Part shown: positions 42,051 to 50,671 of the stretch, piece by piece
Layout: each line of letters starts with the position of its first letter
How positions within the stretch are numbered: position 1 is the first letter of the stretch
Assembly: GCF_024320865.1 (NCBI RefSeq)
Contig: NZ_JANDBD010000010.1
Coordinates: 62,001 to 126,000, forward strand
Source of the DNA: Mycolicibacterium arenosum
GTDB lineage: Bacteria; Actinomycetota; Actinomycetes; Mycobacteriales; Mycobacteriaceae
Length of the DNA: 64,000 nt
Reading direction: 5' to 3'
Position numbers and translations under genes: made by a program
The notes under the pieces: model-generated
Seen by the model: the letters and a program-made list of their open reading frames with translations, nothing else
The model's database searches: none
Told to the model about the DNA's origin: nothing

Positions 42051-42176
42051 GCGGGACCGCCCTTCAGAACGCCGACCATCGGCCTTCCGGCACCATAGGG
42101 TCGCGAGCGTGGTCCGAACCACATCTGGAGTCAGCCTGAACAAAAGCTGGTACGAGCCACGGGTGGCGTCCCGCGA

Positions 42177-42863
42177 TCACCTCACGTAGCGCTCGTCGAC
42201 GATGAACAGCACCAGCGTCACGGCGAGCAGACCCGCAGCCAGCCAGATGGCGTGTGCGCTCCACGCGCGACTGGCGAAGGCGCCGATGAGGGCCCCTCCG
42301 GTGAATCCGACGATCAACGTCCCGTAGACCCCGCAGGCGTGCCGTGCGGCCGCCGACCGCTCGGCGAGTCCGTCGAAGGCTGATTCGACGAACCGCATCA
42401 GGTTCCCGGTGGTGGCGACGGGGAGGTAGGCGAGGTCGCCGATGTTGCGGAACAGGCCCATCTGCAGTGCCGCCAGGAACGCGATCGGGACGGTGACGTA
42501 CTGGTGTGCGACCGTCACAGGTACGAAGCCGATGACCACCAGCGCGACCACCTGCACCGCCATCGCCCACCGCAGCGGATGGCTCACCCACCGTTCGGTG
42601 CGTCCCGACTTGATGTGCGCGGCGACGGCCACGCCCACCATGAACGCGAGGATCGGCCAGACGTGTGCGAGCGCCGCCGCCACCTTGCGTTCGGACATGT
42701 CGATCGCGAAGAAGATCACATTGCCGGTCTGCACGTTCGCGAACACGCCACCGCGCACGTAGTAGGTGTGGGCGTCCATGAACCCGTTGGTCATCGTGAG
42801 CAGAAGTGCGAACCACAGGGTGCGGGTCCGATCGGTGTCGACGGGCGCGTGGGCGGCACTCAC
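42177..42863 (-). CDS. DUF1275/YoaK family membrane protein
   Basis: A 228-aa membrane protein with six hydrophobic segments. The family signature is clear: TNGFMDAHTYYVRGGVFANV followed by QTGNVIFFAID near the N-terminus, and RNIGDLAYLPVATTGNLMRF later. DUF1275 proteins are of unknown transport function. It is followed 10 bp upstream-wise by the glycosyltransferase gene on the same strand. Confidence 0.88.
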   Translation of the reverse strand: MSAAHAPVDTDRTRTLWFALLLTMTNGFMDAHTYYVRGGVFANVQTGNVIFFAIDMSERKVAAALAHVWPILAFMVGVAVAAHIKSGRTERWVSHPLRWAMAVQVVALVVIGFVPVTVAHQYVTVPIAFLAALQMGLFRNIGDLAYLPVATTGNLMRFVESAFDGLAERSAAARHACGVYGTLIVGFTGGALIGAFASRAWSAHAIWLAAGLLAVTLVLFIVDERYVR

Positions 42864-42873
42864 GGAGAAGAAC

Positions 42874-43980
42874 CTAACGCTCCCCCAGTGCGGTCAGCAT
42901 GCCCGCCGCCGAGCGGGGCCAGGAGAACTGCTCGGCACGCCGCCGCGCGCCCAGCCTGCGGACCGCCTCCGGGGTGCTGATCACCCGGCTGACGGCGGCG
43001 GCGATGGAGTCCGGATCGTTGTCGGCGGCGGCTCCGCTGTCACCGGTGAGCAGTTCCGCCAGGGCGGACGTCTTCGACACCACGGCCGGGGTGCCCGATG
43101 CCAGCGCCTCGAGTGCGGCGAGTCCGAACGTCTCGTGTGGCCCCGGCGCCAGCGCGACATCGGCCGACGCGAGAATCGACGCGACGGTGTCTCGACATCC
43201 GACGTAACCGGTGAACGTCACCGGAAGGTTCGCGGCCTGACGTTCGAGCCGCGCACGCAGCGGACCTTCACCCACCACCACCAGGCGCGCGTCGACGCCG
43301 GAATCGCGAAGCGAGGCAATGGTTTCCACGCTGCGGTGAGCGTGCTTCTCCACCGACAGCCTGCCGCAGTGGACTAGCAGCGTCTGCTCGGGCGCGGCCC
43401 ACTGGCCGCGCACCGCACCGCACCGCCTGCGCGGGTGGAACACCTCGAGGTCGACCCCGAGCGGCACCGTGACGACGTTGCCCGCATCGATGCGGTCGAA
43501 CTCCTCGCGGGCGAACGCGGTGGTGCACACGACGGTGTCGTAGTCGGCCGCCGTGCGGCGGTTCGCCCCGTCCGCGACCGCGCGAGCGAACCGGCGCGGA
43601 AGCACCTGGCCGACCAGGCGATCGAGCCGCTCGTGCGAGATCATCACGGTGGCGACACCGTGTCGTCTGCCCCACGGACCGAGTGAACGCAGGGTCAGGC
43701 GATCGGAGACCTCGAGCGCGTCGGGGGCGAGATCGCGCAGCAGGTGGCGCACCGGCCCGGGCAGTACCGCGCGGTATCCGCCGGTGAACGGAATTCTCCT
43801 GGCGGGCAATTGGATTCGCGTGACACCCGATGTCAGTCGCTCGCGCGTGTAGCCCGCACCGGGAACGACGAGAAGCACCTCGTGACCCGCTGCGCAGTAC
43901 TCGGCGCCCAGCCGGTCGACCGCGGTGCGGAGGCCGCCGGAGCGCGGACCGTAGAAGTTCGCGACCTGGACCACGCGCAT
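42874..43980 (-). CDS. GT4-family glycosyltransferase
   Basis: A 368-aa GT-B enzyme. The N-terminal loop is VVQVANFYGPRSGGLRTAVD, the linker strand LLVHCGRLSVEKHAHRSVET, and the donor-site EX7E motif lies in GPHETFGLAALEALASGTPA. Relatives in mycobacteria transfer mannose or glucose to lipids (PimB/MgtA/MshA group). I cannot say which acceptor this one uses. It starts at ATG 43980. Confidence 0.88.
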   Translation of the reverse strand: MRVVQVANFYGPRSGGLRTAVDRLGAEYCAAGHEVLLVVPGAGYTRERLTSGVTRIQLPARRIPFTGGYRAVLPGPVRHLLRDLAPDALEVSDRLTLRSLGPWGRRHGVATVMISHERLDRLVGQVLPRRFARAVADGANRRTAADYDTVVCTTAFAREEFDRIDAGNVVTVPLGVDLEVFHPRRRCGAVRGQWAAPEQTLLVHCGRLSVEKHAHRSVETIASLRDSGVDARLVVVGEGPLRARLERQAANLPVTFTGYVGCRDTVASILASADVALAPGPHETFGLAALEALASGTPAVVSKTSALAELLTGDSGAAADNDPDSIAAAVSRVISTPEAVRRLGARRRAEQFSWPRSAAGMLTALGER

Positions 43981-44058
43981 GCTGGCATCACAACGGTCGC
44001 GCGTGTGTGGTCAACGACGGGGACAGAACGCTCCGCTGAAATGCCGGTGAACTCCGCT

Positions 44059-44970
44059 CTAGGCGAGGTGCCGGCCGAACCAGTCCTGTACCCGCTGCCA
44101 GGCGTCGGCGGCGGCGGTCGCGTCGTATCGTTCGCCCGTGTCGTTGAAGAACGCGTGGTCGGCGCCCTCCTCGACGACGAGTTCGTGCACCAGACCCGCC
44201 GCCGTCAGCGCCTGCTCGGCCTCGTCCTTCGTCGAGGTCACCCTGTCGTCGAGCGAGCCGTAGAGGCCGAGCACCGCCGCGTTCTTCGAGCCTGCGAAGT
44301 CGGGGTTCTCGGGTGTCGGCCCGTAGAACGGCACCGCCGCGGCCAATCGCGGCTCGCCCGAGGCGAGCAGCCGCCACACCATTCCCCCGCCGAGGCAGAA
44401 TCCGACGGCGGCCAGCTTCACGTTCGGCGCCCTGCGGGTGAGTTCGTCGAGCCCGGACTTGAGGTTGGCGACGGACTCCTCCGGTGGGATCTTGGTCAGT
44501 TCGGCGGTGGCCTGCGCGGGATCGGTGAACGCTGCGGTGCCGCCCTTGCTCGACAGCAGATCGATGGCCAGTGCGGAGTACTCGATGCCCGCCAGCCGCG
44601 CAGCGACCGAGCGCACCCAGTCGTTGAGGCCCTTGTTCTCGTGGATGACGAGCACCGCGCCCTTGGGTGCCGTCGCGGGCGCCCACGCCCCCTGCAGCTC
44701 GCCCGTCGGGCCCGCCCACGTGATCGGCTGCGTCGGCACCGCGTTCTCCGAGCCGGGCGGCGGCGCGTTCTCGGTGGCGGGCTCGGTGCTGGTGGCGGGG
44801 GCCTCGGCTGCGGGTTGTCGATTCTCGCCGCACGCGGCGATCAACGCCGACGCGGCCGCCGTGCCGACCCCGAGCAGAGCCAGGCGGCGCAGCGCCTCGC
44901 GCCGGGACAGCAGCCCGTCGACGTGCTCGGTGGCGATCTCCTCGGCAACGTATCTCTGCATCGGCGTCAT
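44059..44970 (-). CDS. Dienelactone hydrolase family lipoprotein
   Basis: A 303-aa protein from ATG 44970. After a polar leader comes RREALRRLALLGVGTAAASA and the lipobox LIAAC, predicting an exported, lipid-anchored protein. The hydrolase domain shows LVIHENKGLNDWV, the nucleophile elbow GFCLGGG with catalytic Cys, the acid in GSLDDRV and the base in ADHAFFND, the complete DLH triad. It hydrolyses lactone or ester substrates outside the membrane. Divergent from the SDR at 45038. Confidence 0.88.
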   Translation of the reverse strand: MTPMQRYVAEEIATEHVDGLLSRREALRRLALLGVGTAAASALIAACGENRQPAAEAPATSTEPATENAPPPGSENAVPTQPITWAGPTGELQGAWAPATAPKGAVLVIHENKGLNDWVRSVAARLAGIEYSALAIDLLSSKGGTAAFTDPAQATAELTKIPPEESVANLKSGLDELTRRAPNVKLAAVGFCLGGGMVWRLLASGEPRLAAAVPFYGPTPENPDFAGSKNAAVLGLYGSLDDRVTSTKDEAEQALTAAGLVHELVVEEGADHAFFNDTGERYDATAAADAWQRVQDWFGRHLA

Positions 44971-45037
44971 GGTCGCGAGTATGCCCGTATCTGGAGAACA
45001 CCGGTTGGAGACGACTCCGGCAACCGATACTGATCCG

Positions 45038-45961
45038 ATGTCGCCGGTGCCGGACGAGGGTGTGCTCGCGGGTCGTGTCGCGGTGGTGGCCGGAGCCACC
45101 AGGGGTGCGGGTCGCGGGATCGCGGTGGCGCTCGGCGAGGCGGGCGCGACCGTCGTCTGCACGGGACGCAGCAGTGTCACCGGAACGCTGAAGTCCGATT
45201 ACGACCGACCCGAAACAGTCGAGGAGACCGCGCAACTGGTGACGGACGCCGGCGGCGTCGGCGTCGCCGTGCCCACCGACCATCTGGACATCACCGCGGT
45301 GTCGGCGCTGGCGGACCGGCTGCGGCGCGAATACGGCGCCATCGACGTGCTGGTCAACGACATCTGGGGGGCCGAGATCCTGAAGGGCTCGCCGCGCACC
45401 TGGAACCGCCCGATGTGGGAGCACGACCTCGACGACGGGCTGCGCATCCTGCGACTCGGGGTGGACACGCACCTCATCACGTCGCACCTGCTGCTCCCCC
45501 TGCTCGCCGCGAAGCCGGGAGGGCTGCTGATCGAGGTCACCGACGGCACCGCGGAGTACAACGCCAACCACTATCGGATCTCGGTGTTCTACGACTTGGC
45601 CAAGGTGTCGATCAATCGGCTGGCCTTCAGTCAGGGCCAGGATCTCGCGGAGTTCGGCTGCACCGCGGTGTCGGTGACGCCCGGGTGGTTGCGCTCGGAG
45701 ATGATGCTGGACAACTACGCCGTGTCCGCGGACGACTGGCAACGTGCCATGGACTCCGATCGCATCGACGGGCCGGTCGCGCCGCCGGCGTTCGCGGACT
45801 CCGAGACGCCGCGCTTCGTCGGCCGCGGTGTCGCTGCGCTGGCGGCCGATCCGGGGCGGGCGCGCTGGAACCAGCGGTCGGTGAACTCGGCCGAGTTGGC
45901 CCGCGTGTACGGGTTCACCGACGTCGACGGGCGCATCCCGGATGCGTGGAGTGCCGAGTAG
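45038..45961 (+). CDS. Short-chain dehydrogenase, atypical (about 300 aa)
   Basis: A 307-aa SDR from ATG 45038. The cofactor loop is VAGATRGAGRGIAVALGEAG, the NNAG equivalent is VNDIWGAE, and the catalytic Tyr and Lys are in FYDLAKVSINRLAF. The C-terminus is longer than in classical 250-aa SDRs and follows the pattern of the large SDR group with PGWLRSEMML. Substrate unknown. The stop codon touches the inverted repeat upstream of the amidohydrolase, so the two genes may or may not be co-transcribed. Confidence 0.87.
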   Translation: MSPVPDEGVLAGRVAVVAGATRGAGRGIAVALGEAGATVVCTGRSSVTGTLKSDYDRPETVEETAQLVTDAGGVGVAVPTDHLDITAVSALADRLRREYGAIDVLVNDIWGAEILKGSPRTWNRPMWEHDLDDGLRILRLGVDTHLITSHLLLPLLAAKPGGLLIEVTDGTAEYNANHYRISVFYDLAKVSINRLAFSQGQDLAEFGCTAVSVTPGWLRSEMMLDNYAVSADDWQRAMDSDRIDGPVAPPAFADSETPRFVGRGVAALAADPGRARWNQRSVNSAELARVYGFTDVDGRIPDAWSAE

Positions 45962-45986
45962 TAGACAGATTTTCAGATCTGTTTAC
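45961..45986. promoter_or_regulatory. Long inverted repeat before the D-aminoacylase-like gene
   Basis: GTAGACAGAT (45961-45970) and ATCTGTTTAC (45977-45986) are 10-bp arms with one mismatch and a 6-bp spacer, 10 bp before GTG 45996. The form fits a TetR-type operator; no regulator gene is adjacent. Confidence 0.6.
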
Positions 45987-45995
45987 GATGAGCTC

Positions 45996-47792
45996 GTGAC
46001 CTACGACACGATCATCAGAAACGGCCGCTGGTTCGACGGCACCGGCGGCCCGTCGGCGATCCGCACCATCGGTATCGCGGATGGCCACATCGTCGCGGTC
46101 ACCCCCGAGGCTCTCGACGAGACCGGCTGCGGCGAGGTCATCGACGCCGAGGGCATGTGGGTCATCCCCGGCATGCTCGACATCCACACCCACTACGACG
46201 TCGAGGTCCTCAACGGGCCGGGGCTCGCCGAGTCGCTGCGCCACGGCGTGACGACGGTGCTGCTCGGCTCCTGCTCGCTGTCGACGGTCTACGTCGGCGG
46301 CGACGACGCCGGGGACCTGTTCGGTCGGGTCGAGGCGATTCCACGGGACTACGTGCTGGCGGCGGTCGACGAGCACAAGACGTGGTCGACGCCCGACGAG
46401 TACGTCAGCGCGCTGGAAGCCCGGCCGCTGGGCCCCAACGTCGCCGCCTTCATCGGACACTCGGACATGCGCACCTCGGTTATGGGTCTGGACCGCGCCA
46501 CCCGCAAGGACGTCCGCCCGACACGAGCCGAGCAGGCCGCGATGGAGCGCATGCTCGGCGACGCGCTGCGAGCGGGCTTCGTCGGCCTGTCGTCACAGCA
46601 GTTGCTCTTCGACAAGATCGACGGTGAGGTCTGTCGGTCGCGGACGCTGCCGTCGACCTACGCCAAACCGCGCGAACTGCGCAGGCTCAAGTCGATGCTG
46701 CGCAGAGCCGGCCGAATCCTGCAGTCCGGACCCGACATTCAGAATCCGCTCAACCTCGGATCCCAGCTGGCGCAGTCACTGGGGCTGTTCCGCAACCCGC
46801 TCAAGACGAGCCTGCTCTCGGCGGCCGACGTCAAATCGAACCCGATTGCCATCCGGCTGCTCGGGCCGCTGGCCCGTTTCGTGAACGCGTTCGGTGGCAA
46901 CTTCCGCTGGCAGCACCTGCCGGTTCCGTTCGAGGTGTACGCCGACGGCATCGACCTCGTCGTGTTCGAGGAGTTCGGTGCGGGGGCAGCCGCGCTGCAC
47001 CTGCAGGACGCGATCGAGCGCAACGATCTCATGCGGGATGAGGCCTACCGCAGGCGATTCCGAGAGGAGTACGAGAACCCGCAGGGGCTACGGGTGTGGC
47101 AGCGCGATTTCCACGATGCCGACATCGTGGCGTGCCCGGACGAATCCGTGGTCGGCCGGACCTTCGGCGCGGTCGCGGATGAACGCGGTGTGCACCCCGT
47201 CGACGCGTTCCTGGATCTGGTGGTCGAGCACGGCACCCGACTGCGCTGGCGGACGACGATCTCCAACCACCGACCCGACGTGCTCAAGAAGCTGGCGCGT
47301 GATTCGGGGATCCAGATCGGGTTCTCGGATGCCGGGGCGCATCTGCGCAACATGGCGTTCTACAACATGGGACTGCGCCTGCTCAAACACGTACGCGATG
47401 CCGAGCAGGCGGGAAAGCCGTTCATGACCGTCGAGCAGGCCGTGCACCGGCTCACCGGCGAACTCGCCGACTGGTATCGGCTCGACGCGGGCCATCTGCG
47501 GGTCGGTGATCGCGCCGACATAGCGGTGCTGGACCCGGCGAGGCTCGACGCGGGGCTCGAGGAGTACGCCGAGGACACCGTCGATCAGTACGGCGGGCTG
47601 TCCAGGATGGTGAACCGCAACGACGCCACCGTGACGACTGTGCTGGTCGGTGGACGCACCGTGTTCCGCAGCGGGGTGGCCTCCCCGCTCGTCGGCACCA
47701 CGCGGACCGGTCGCTTCCTGCGCGCGGCGCACCGGGCGCCCGCGTTGCCAGCCGACACCACTGAGAGGGGTGAACTGTCCAGTGTCAGTTGA
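45996..47792 (+). CDS. N-acyl-D-amino-acid deacylase-like amidohydrolase
   Basis: A 598-aa metal-dependent amidohydrolase from GTG 45996. Metal ligands are visible: His64 and His66 in DIHTHYDVEV, a His in FIGHSDMR, and the Asp of FSDAGAHLRN near the C-terminal end of the barrel. The closing VEQAVHRLTGELADWYRL and VGDRADIAVLDPARL are typical of D-aminoacylases, including the mycobacterial protein annotated D-amino acid aminohydrolase (Rv2913c, from memory). It overlaps the LEH-like gene by 11 bp, indicating an operon. Substrate unproven. Confidence 0.87.
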   Translation: MTYDTIIRNGRWFDGTGGPSAIRTIGIADGHIVAVTPEALDETGCGEVIDAEGMWVIPGMLDIHTHYDVEVLNGPGLAESLRHGVTTVLLGSCSLSTVYVGGDDAGDLFGRVEAIPRDYVLAAVDEHKTWSTPDEYVSALEARPLGPNVAAFIGHSDMRTSVMGLDRATRKDVRPTRAEQAAMERMLGDALRAGFVGLSSQQLLFDKIDGEVCRSRTLPSTYAKPRELRRLKSMLRRAGRILQSGPDIQNPLNLGSQLAQSLGLFRNPLKTSLLSAADVKSNPIAIRLLGPLARFVNAFGGNFRWQHLPVPFEVYADGIDLVVFEEFGAGAAALHLQDAIERNDLMRDEAYRRRFREEYENPQGLRVWQRDFHDADIVACPDESVVGRTFGAVADERGVHPVDAFLDLVVEHGTRLRWRTTISNHRPDVLKKLARDSGIQIGFSDAGAHLRNMAFYNMGLRLLKHVRDAEQAGKPFMTVEQAVHRLTGELADWYRLDAGHLRVGDRADIAVLDPARLDAGLEEYAEDTVDQYGGLSRMVNRNDATVTTVLVGGRTVFRSGVASPLVGTTRTGRFLRAAHRAPALPADTTERGELSSVS

Positions 47793-48225
47793 GAACACGG
47801 TGCTCGGGATGTGGCAGGCGCTCTCCGACCGGGATTGGGAGAGGCTGAAGACGTTTCTCGCCGACGACTGCATCTACCTCGACATGCCGGTCGGTCCGAC
47901 GGCTGCGGCCAAGGGCCCGGAGGACATCGTGAAGCGGCTGAAGATCGGGATCGAGCCGCTGGCGTCCTACGAGAACTTCACCGGACTGCTCCTCGACAAC
48001 GGTCGCGACGCGATGTATGAGCACCACGAGGAGTGGCACTGGACGACCGGCGAATCCGCGGTACTGCAGTTCACGTCCGTGCACCGCGTCGAAAACGGCA
48101 AGATCACGCTGTGGAAGGACTATTGGGACATGGCGGCGCTGGCCAACCACGCCCCGCCCACCTGGCTCGAGGACTTCGCGACGGCCGACATGTCGTGGGT
48201 GTACGACGCGACGGGTGAGGTCTAA
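47782..48225 (+). CDS. Limonene-1,2-epoxide hydrolase-like / SnoaL-like protein
   Basis: A 147-aa NTF2-fold protein from GTG 47782. Motifs are VLGMWQALSDRDWERLKTFL, CIYLDMPVGPTAAAKGPE and ENGKITLWKDYWDM; the last, with Arg/Asp pairs, resembles limonene epoxide hydrolases (EphG type), though the full Asp-Arg-Asp triad is not certain. It is coupled to the preceding amidohydrolase and followed 10 bp later by a P450, suggesting oxidation and ring-opening steps of one pathway. Confidence 0.82.
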   Translation: MSVENTVLGMWQALSDRDWERLKTFLADDCIYLDMPVGPTAAAKGPEDIVKRLKIGIEPLASYENFTGLLLDNGRDAMYEHHEEWHWTTGESAVLQFTSVHRVENGKITLWKDYWDMAALANHAPPTWLEDFATADMSWVYDATGEV

Positions 48226-48235
48226 TCTCGGGCCG

Positions 48236-49669
48236 ATGAGCACAACGTCGGCGACGTCGCTGCCGCCGGGCCCGCCGTTGCCCGCCGCAGTGCAGGCCGG
48301 CCTGCTGCTCAAGGCCTGGCCGCAGTTCGTCAGCGCCTGCCGTCGGCGATACGGCCCGACGTTCACGCTCACCGTGAGCGGCGTCGGAAGGATCGTGTAC
48401 GTCGACCGGTCGGCCGATGTGAAGACGGTGTTCGCGGGCGACCCGTCCGTGTACCGCGCCGGCGAGGCCAACGCGATGCTCGCGGGACTGCTCGGCACTA
48501 GTTCGGTGCTGGTCGTCGACGGCGACGTGCACCGCGACCGCCGCAAGCTCATGCTGGCACCCTTCGCCGCCAAAGCCGTGGCGCGCCAGGCCTCGGTGAT
48601 GTCAGAGATCGCGGCGGCGAACATCGCGTCGTGGCCCGTCGGTGTCGAGTTCCCGGTGGCGCCGAAGATGTCGCAGCTGACGCTCGAGGTGATCCTGCGG
48701 ACGGTGATCGGCGCAGGCGATCCGGATCGGCTGACCGCGCTGCGCGCCGTCATGCCGAAGCTGCTGAGCGTGAACGCGTGGCACACGCTGGCGGTCGCCA
48801 GTCCGGCGTTGCAGCGCTATCGACCGTGGCGGTCGCTGCGACGCCGTCTCGACGAGGCCGACCGGCTGCTGTACGCAGAGATCGCCGACCGGCGAGCCGA
48901 TCCGAGGCTGGGCGAGCGAACCGACGCGCTCGCCATGCTGGTGCGCGCCGACGACGACGGCGCGACGCTCTCCGACCGAGACCTGCGCGACCAGTTGATG
49001 ACCCTGCTCGTCGCGGGACACGACACCACCGCGACCGCACTGACCTGGGCGCTCGAACGGCTGACCCGGCATCCGGTGCTGCTGCAGCGGGCGGTCGCGG
49101 CCGCGGTCGCGGGTGACCGCGCAGGCGACGACTACCTGGACGCGGTGTGCAAGGAGGTCCTCCGAATCCGCCCGGTCGTGTTCGACGTCGGCCGCATCCT
49201 CACCGAACCGACCGACATCGCGGGCCACACCCTGCCGGCGGGCGTCATGGTGGCGCCGGGTATCGGGCTGATCCACGCCGACCCCGCGGTCTACCCGAAC
49301 CCCGAGACGTTCGATCCGGAGCGCTTCGTCGACGGGACGCCGGGGCCCACCGCGTGGTTGCCGTTCGGCGGGGGTAACCGGCGCTGTCTCGGGGCGACGT
49401 TCGCGTTGGTCGAGATGCGCATCGTGCTGCGCGAGGTGCTGCGTCGGGTCGACCTCGCGACGACGTCGGCACGCGGTGAGAAACAACGCACCAAGGGGGT
49501 GATCCTGGTGCCGCGCCGCGGTGGCCGGATCACGGTGCGGGCCAAGCGGAGTGCCGGACCAGCGTCAGCTCAGTCCGTAGACCCGCCGTGCGTTGCCGTG
49601 CGCAATCAGGTCGACGACGCGGATGGCGTCGCGCTCCGTCCACTCGTCGGCCGCGACGAGCTCGCCTAG
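48236..49669 (+). CDS. Cytochrome P450 CYP135B-like
   Basis: A 477-aa P450 from ATG 48236. It closely resembles M. tuberculosis CYP135B1 as remembered: LPPGPPLPAAVQAGLLLKAW, RRRYGPTFTLTVSGVGRIVY, DVHRDRRKLMLAPF and EVILRTVIGAGDP. The I-helix motif is LLVAGHDTTAT (about 260), ExxR is KEVLRIRP, and the heme ligand is Cys384 in FGGGNRRCLGA. About 30 residues beyond the family's last conserved strand (GRITVRAK) are read over the 3' end of the convergent amidohydrolase, a 105-bp antisense overlap. Substrate unknown. Confidence 0.91.
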   Translation: MSTTSATSLPPGPPLPAAVQAGLLLKAWPQFVSACRRRYGPTFTLTVSGVGRIVYVDRSADVKTVFAGDPSVYRAGEANAMLAGLLGTSSVLVVDGDVHRDRRKLMLAPFAAKAVARQASVMSEIAAANIASWPVGVEFPVAPKMSQLTLEVILRTVIGAGDPDRLTALRAVMPKLLSVNAWHTLAVASPALQRYRPWRSLRRRLDEADRLLYAEIADRRADPRLGERTDALAMLVRADDDGATLSDRDLRDQLMTLLVAGHDTTATALTWALERLTRHPVLLQRAVAAAVAGDRAGDDYLDAVCKEVLRIRPVVFDVGRILTEPTDIAGHTLPAGVMVAPGIGLIHADPAVYPNPETFDPERFVDGTPGPTAWLPFGGGNRRCLGATFALVEMRIVLREVLRRVDLATTSARGEKQRTKGVILVPRRGGRITVRAKRSAGPASAQSVDPPCVAVRNQVDDADGVALRPLVGRDELA

Positions 49670-50671
49670 TACACGGCCAATGCCGTTGCGCCACAACCGC
49701 GCCCCGAGGTAGTGGAGCTCGGCGGGGCCGAATCCATCCGACGAGTACAGCACCTTGCGGAACGGCGCCAACTCGATGAGCCGGGCGATGATGCCTGGTG
49801 AGCGGGCTCCGAGGTGGTTGATGCTCAACCCCGCGTCGACGTACACGTTGTTGAACGCCTGTGCGAGGTAACCGGCTTCGCGCTCGTACGGGTAGCAGTG
49901 CAGCAGCATGACGGGGGTGTCGCCCGAGTTGCGCAGGAAGTCCAGCAGGTGCAGAGGATTGGCGTCGTCCAGATCGCAGTCCCGGTCGCCGAAGCCGGTG
50001 TGGAACTGCAGGGGCTTGCCGAGTCGCAGCGCCTCGTACAGTCCGAACCGAAGCAGCACCCGGTCGGTGAGCCTAGTGCCGCCGGCGGCGCGCCACCGGG
50101 CCGCGGCATCGCGCACGTCGGCGGCGGACGGCTCGGTGAGGTCACCGGGGAATCCCCCGCGGTAAGCCAGGATCGACTTGGTGCCGACAGCGGACGCCGT
50201 CCGGTCGCGCAGGATTCGCCGAAACGCGTCGGCGTAGTCGCCATCGGCTGCGGCGGCCATCTCAGCGATCGACTCCAGCCGGACCACCTCACCGACCCGG
50301 CCGCCGCTCGTCCGGCCCATGGTCGCGAGATCGGCTATCCCGGAACCGAATCCGGTGTCCACCAGCCAGTCGGTGACCCCCGCTGCGGTGAGGAACAACC
50401 GTGCGACCTCGTCGTCGCCGAGTTCGCTGCGGCGTGCCCAGTACTCGTCGGGTTCCGCGTGGCGCGGCAACCCGAGGACGGGAGCGCAGTGGGCGCGCAC
50501 GGCGAAGCCGATCTGGGTGTCGAAGGCGGAGTCGAACGCGGCCAGCGGTTCGACGTTGGCCTCGTTGAGGCCGTTCTCGAAACGGCCGCGGTCGCGGGTC
50601 TGCAGCCAGTACCCGTGCACGTGGTGGTCGACCAGCGGCACCGCGAGGACGTGGTCGTCCAGAGCGGGCAT
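49565..50671 (-). CDS. Amidohydrolase family protein (FluG N-terminal-like)
   Basis: A 368-aa TIM-barrel amidohydrolase from ATG 50671. HHVHG (His17, His19) is the first metal pair, then FHTGFGD, LLHCYPYE and LYSSDGFGP in the order expected for amidohydrolase-2 proteins. The ATG overlaps the stop of the upstream glutamine synthetase-like gene (TGATG), so they are co-translated. In fungi and some plants the same two domains are fused (FluG/nodulin). By memory the pair equals M. tuberculosis Rv1878-Rv1879. It probably hydrolyses an amide made or used by its partner. Confidence 0.87.
   Translation of the reverse strand: MPALDDHVLAVPLVDHHVHGYWLQTRDRGRFENGLNEANVEPLAAFDSAFDTQIGFAVRAHCAPVLGLPRHAEPDEYWARRSELGDDEVARLFLTAAGVTDWLVDTGFGSGIADLATMGRTSGGRVGEVVRLESIAEMAAAADGDYADAFRRILRDRTASAVGTKSILAYRGGFPGDLTEPSAADVRDAAARWRAAGGTRLTDRVLLRFGLYEALRLGKPLQFHTGFGDRDCDLDDANPLHLLDFLRNSGDTPVMLLHCYPYEREAGYLAQAFNNVYVDAGLSINHLGARSPGIIARLIELAPFRKVLYSSDGFGPAELHYLGARLWRNGIGRVLGELVAADEWTERDAIRVVDLIAHGNARRVYGLS

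Noticed and set aside
43744..45033. 429-codon plus-strand open frame opposite the dienelactone hydrolase
   Set aside because: Low-complexity Arg/Gly-rich translation; the opposite strand has a complete lipoprotein hydrolase with catalytic triad.
47782..47810. GAGAACACGGTGC as a further KstR box
   Set aside because: The right half lacks GTT and the site is inside the coding region of the LEH-like gene.
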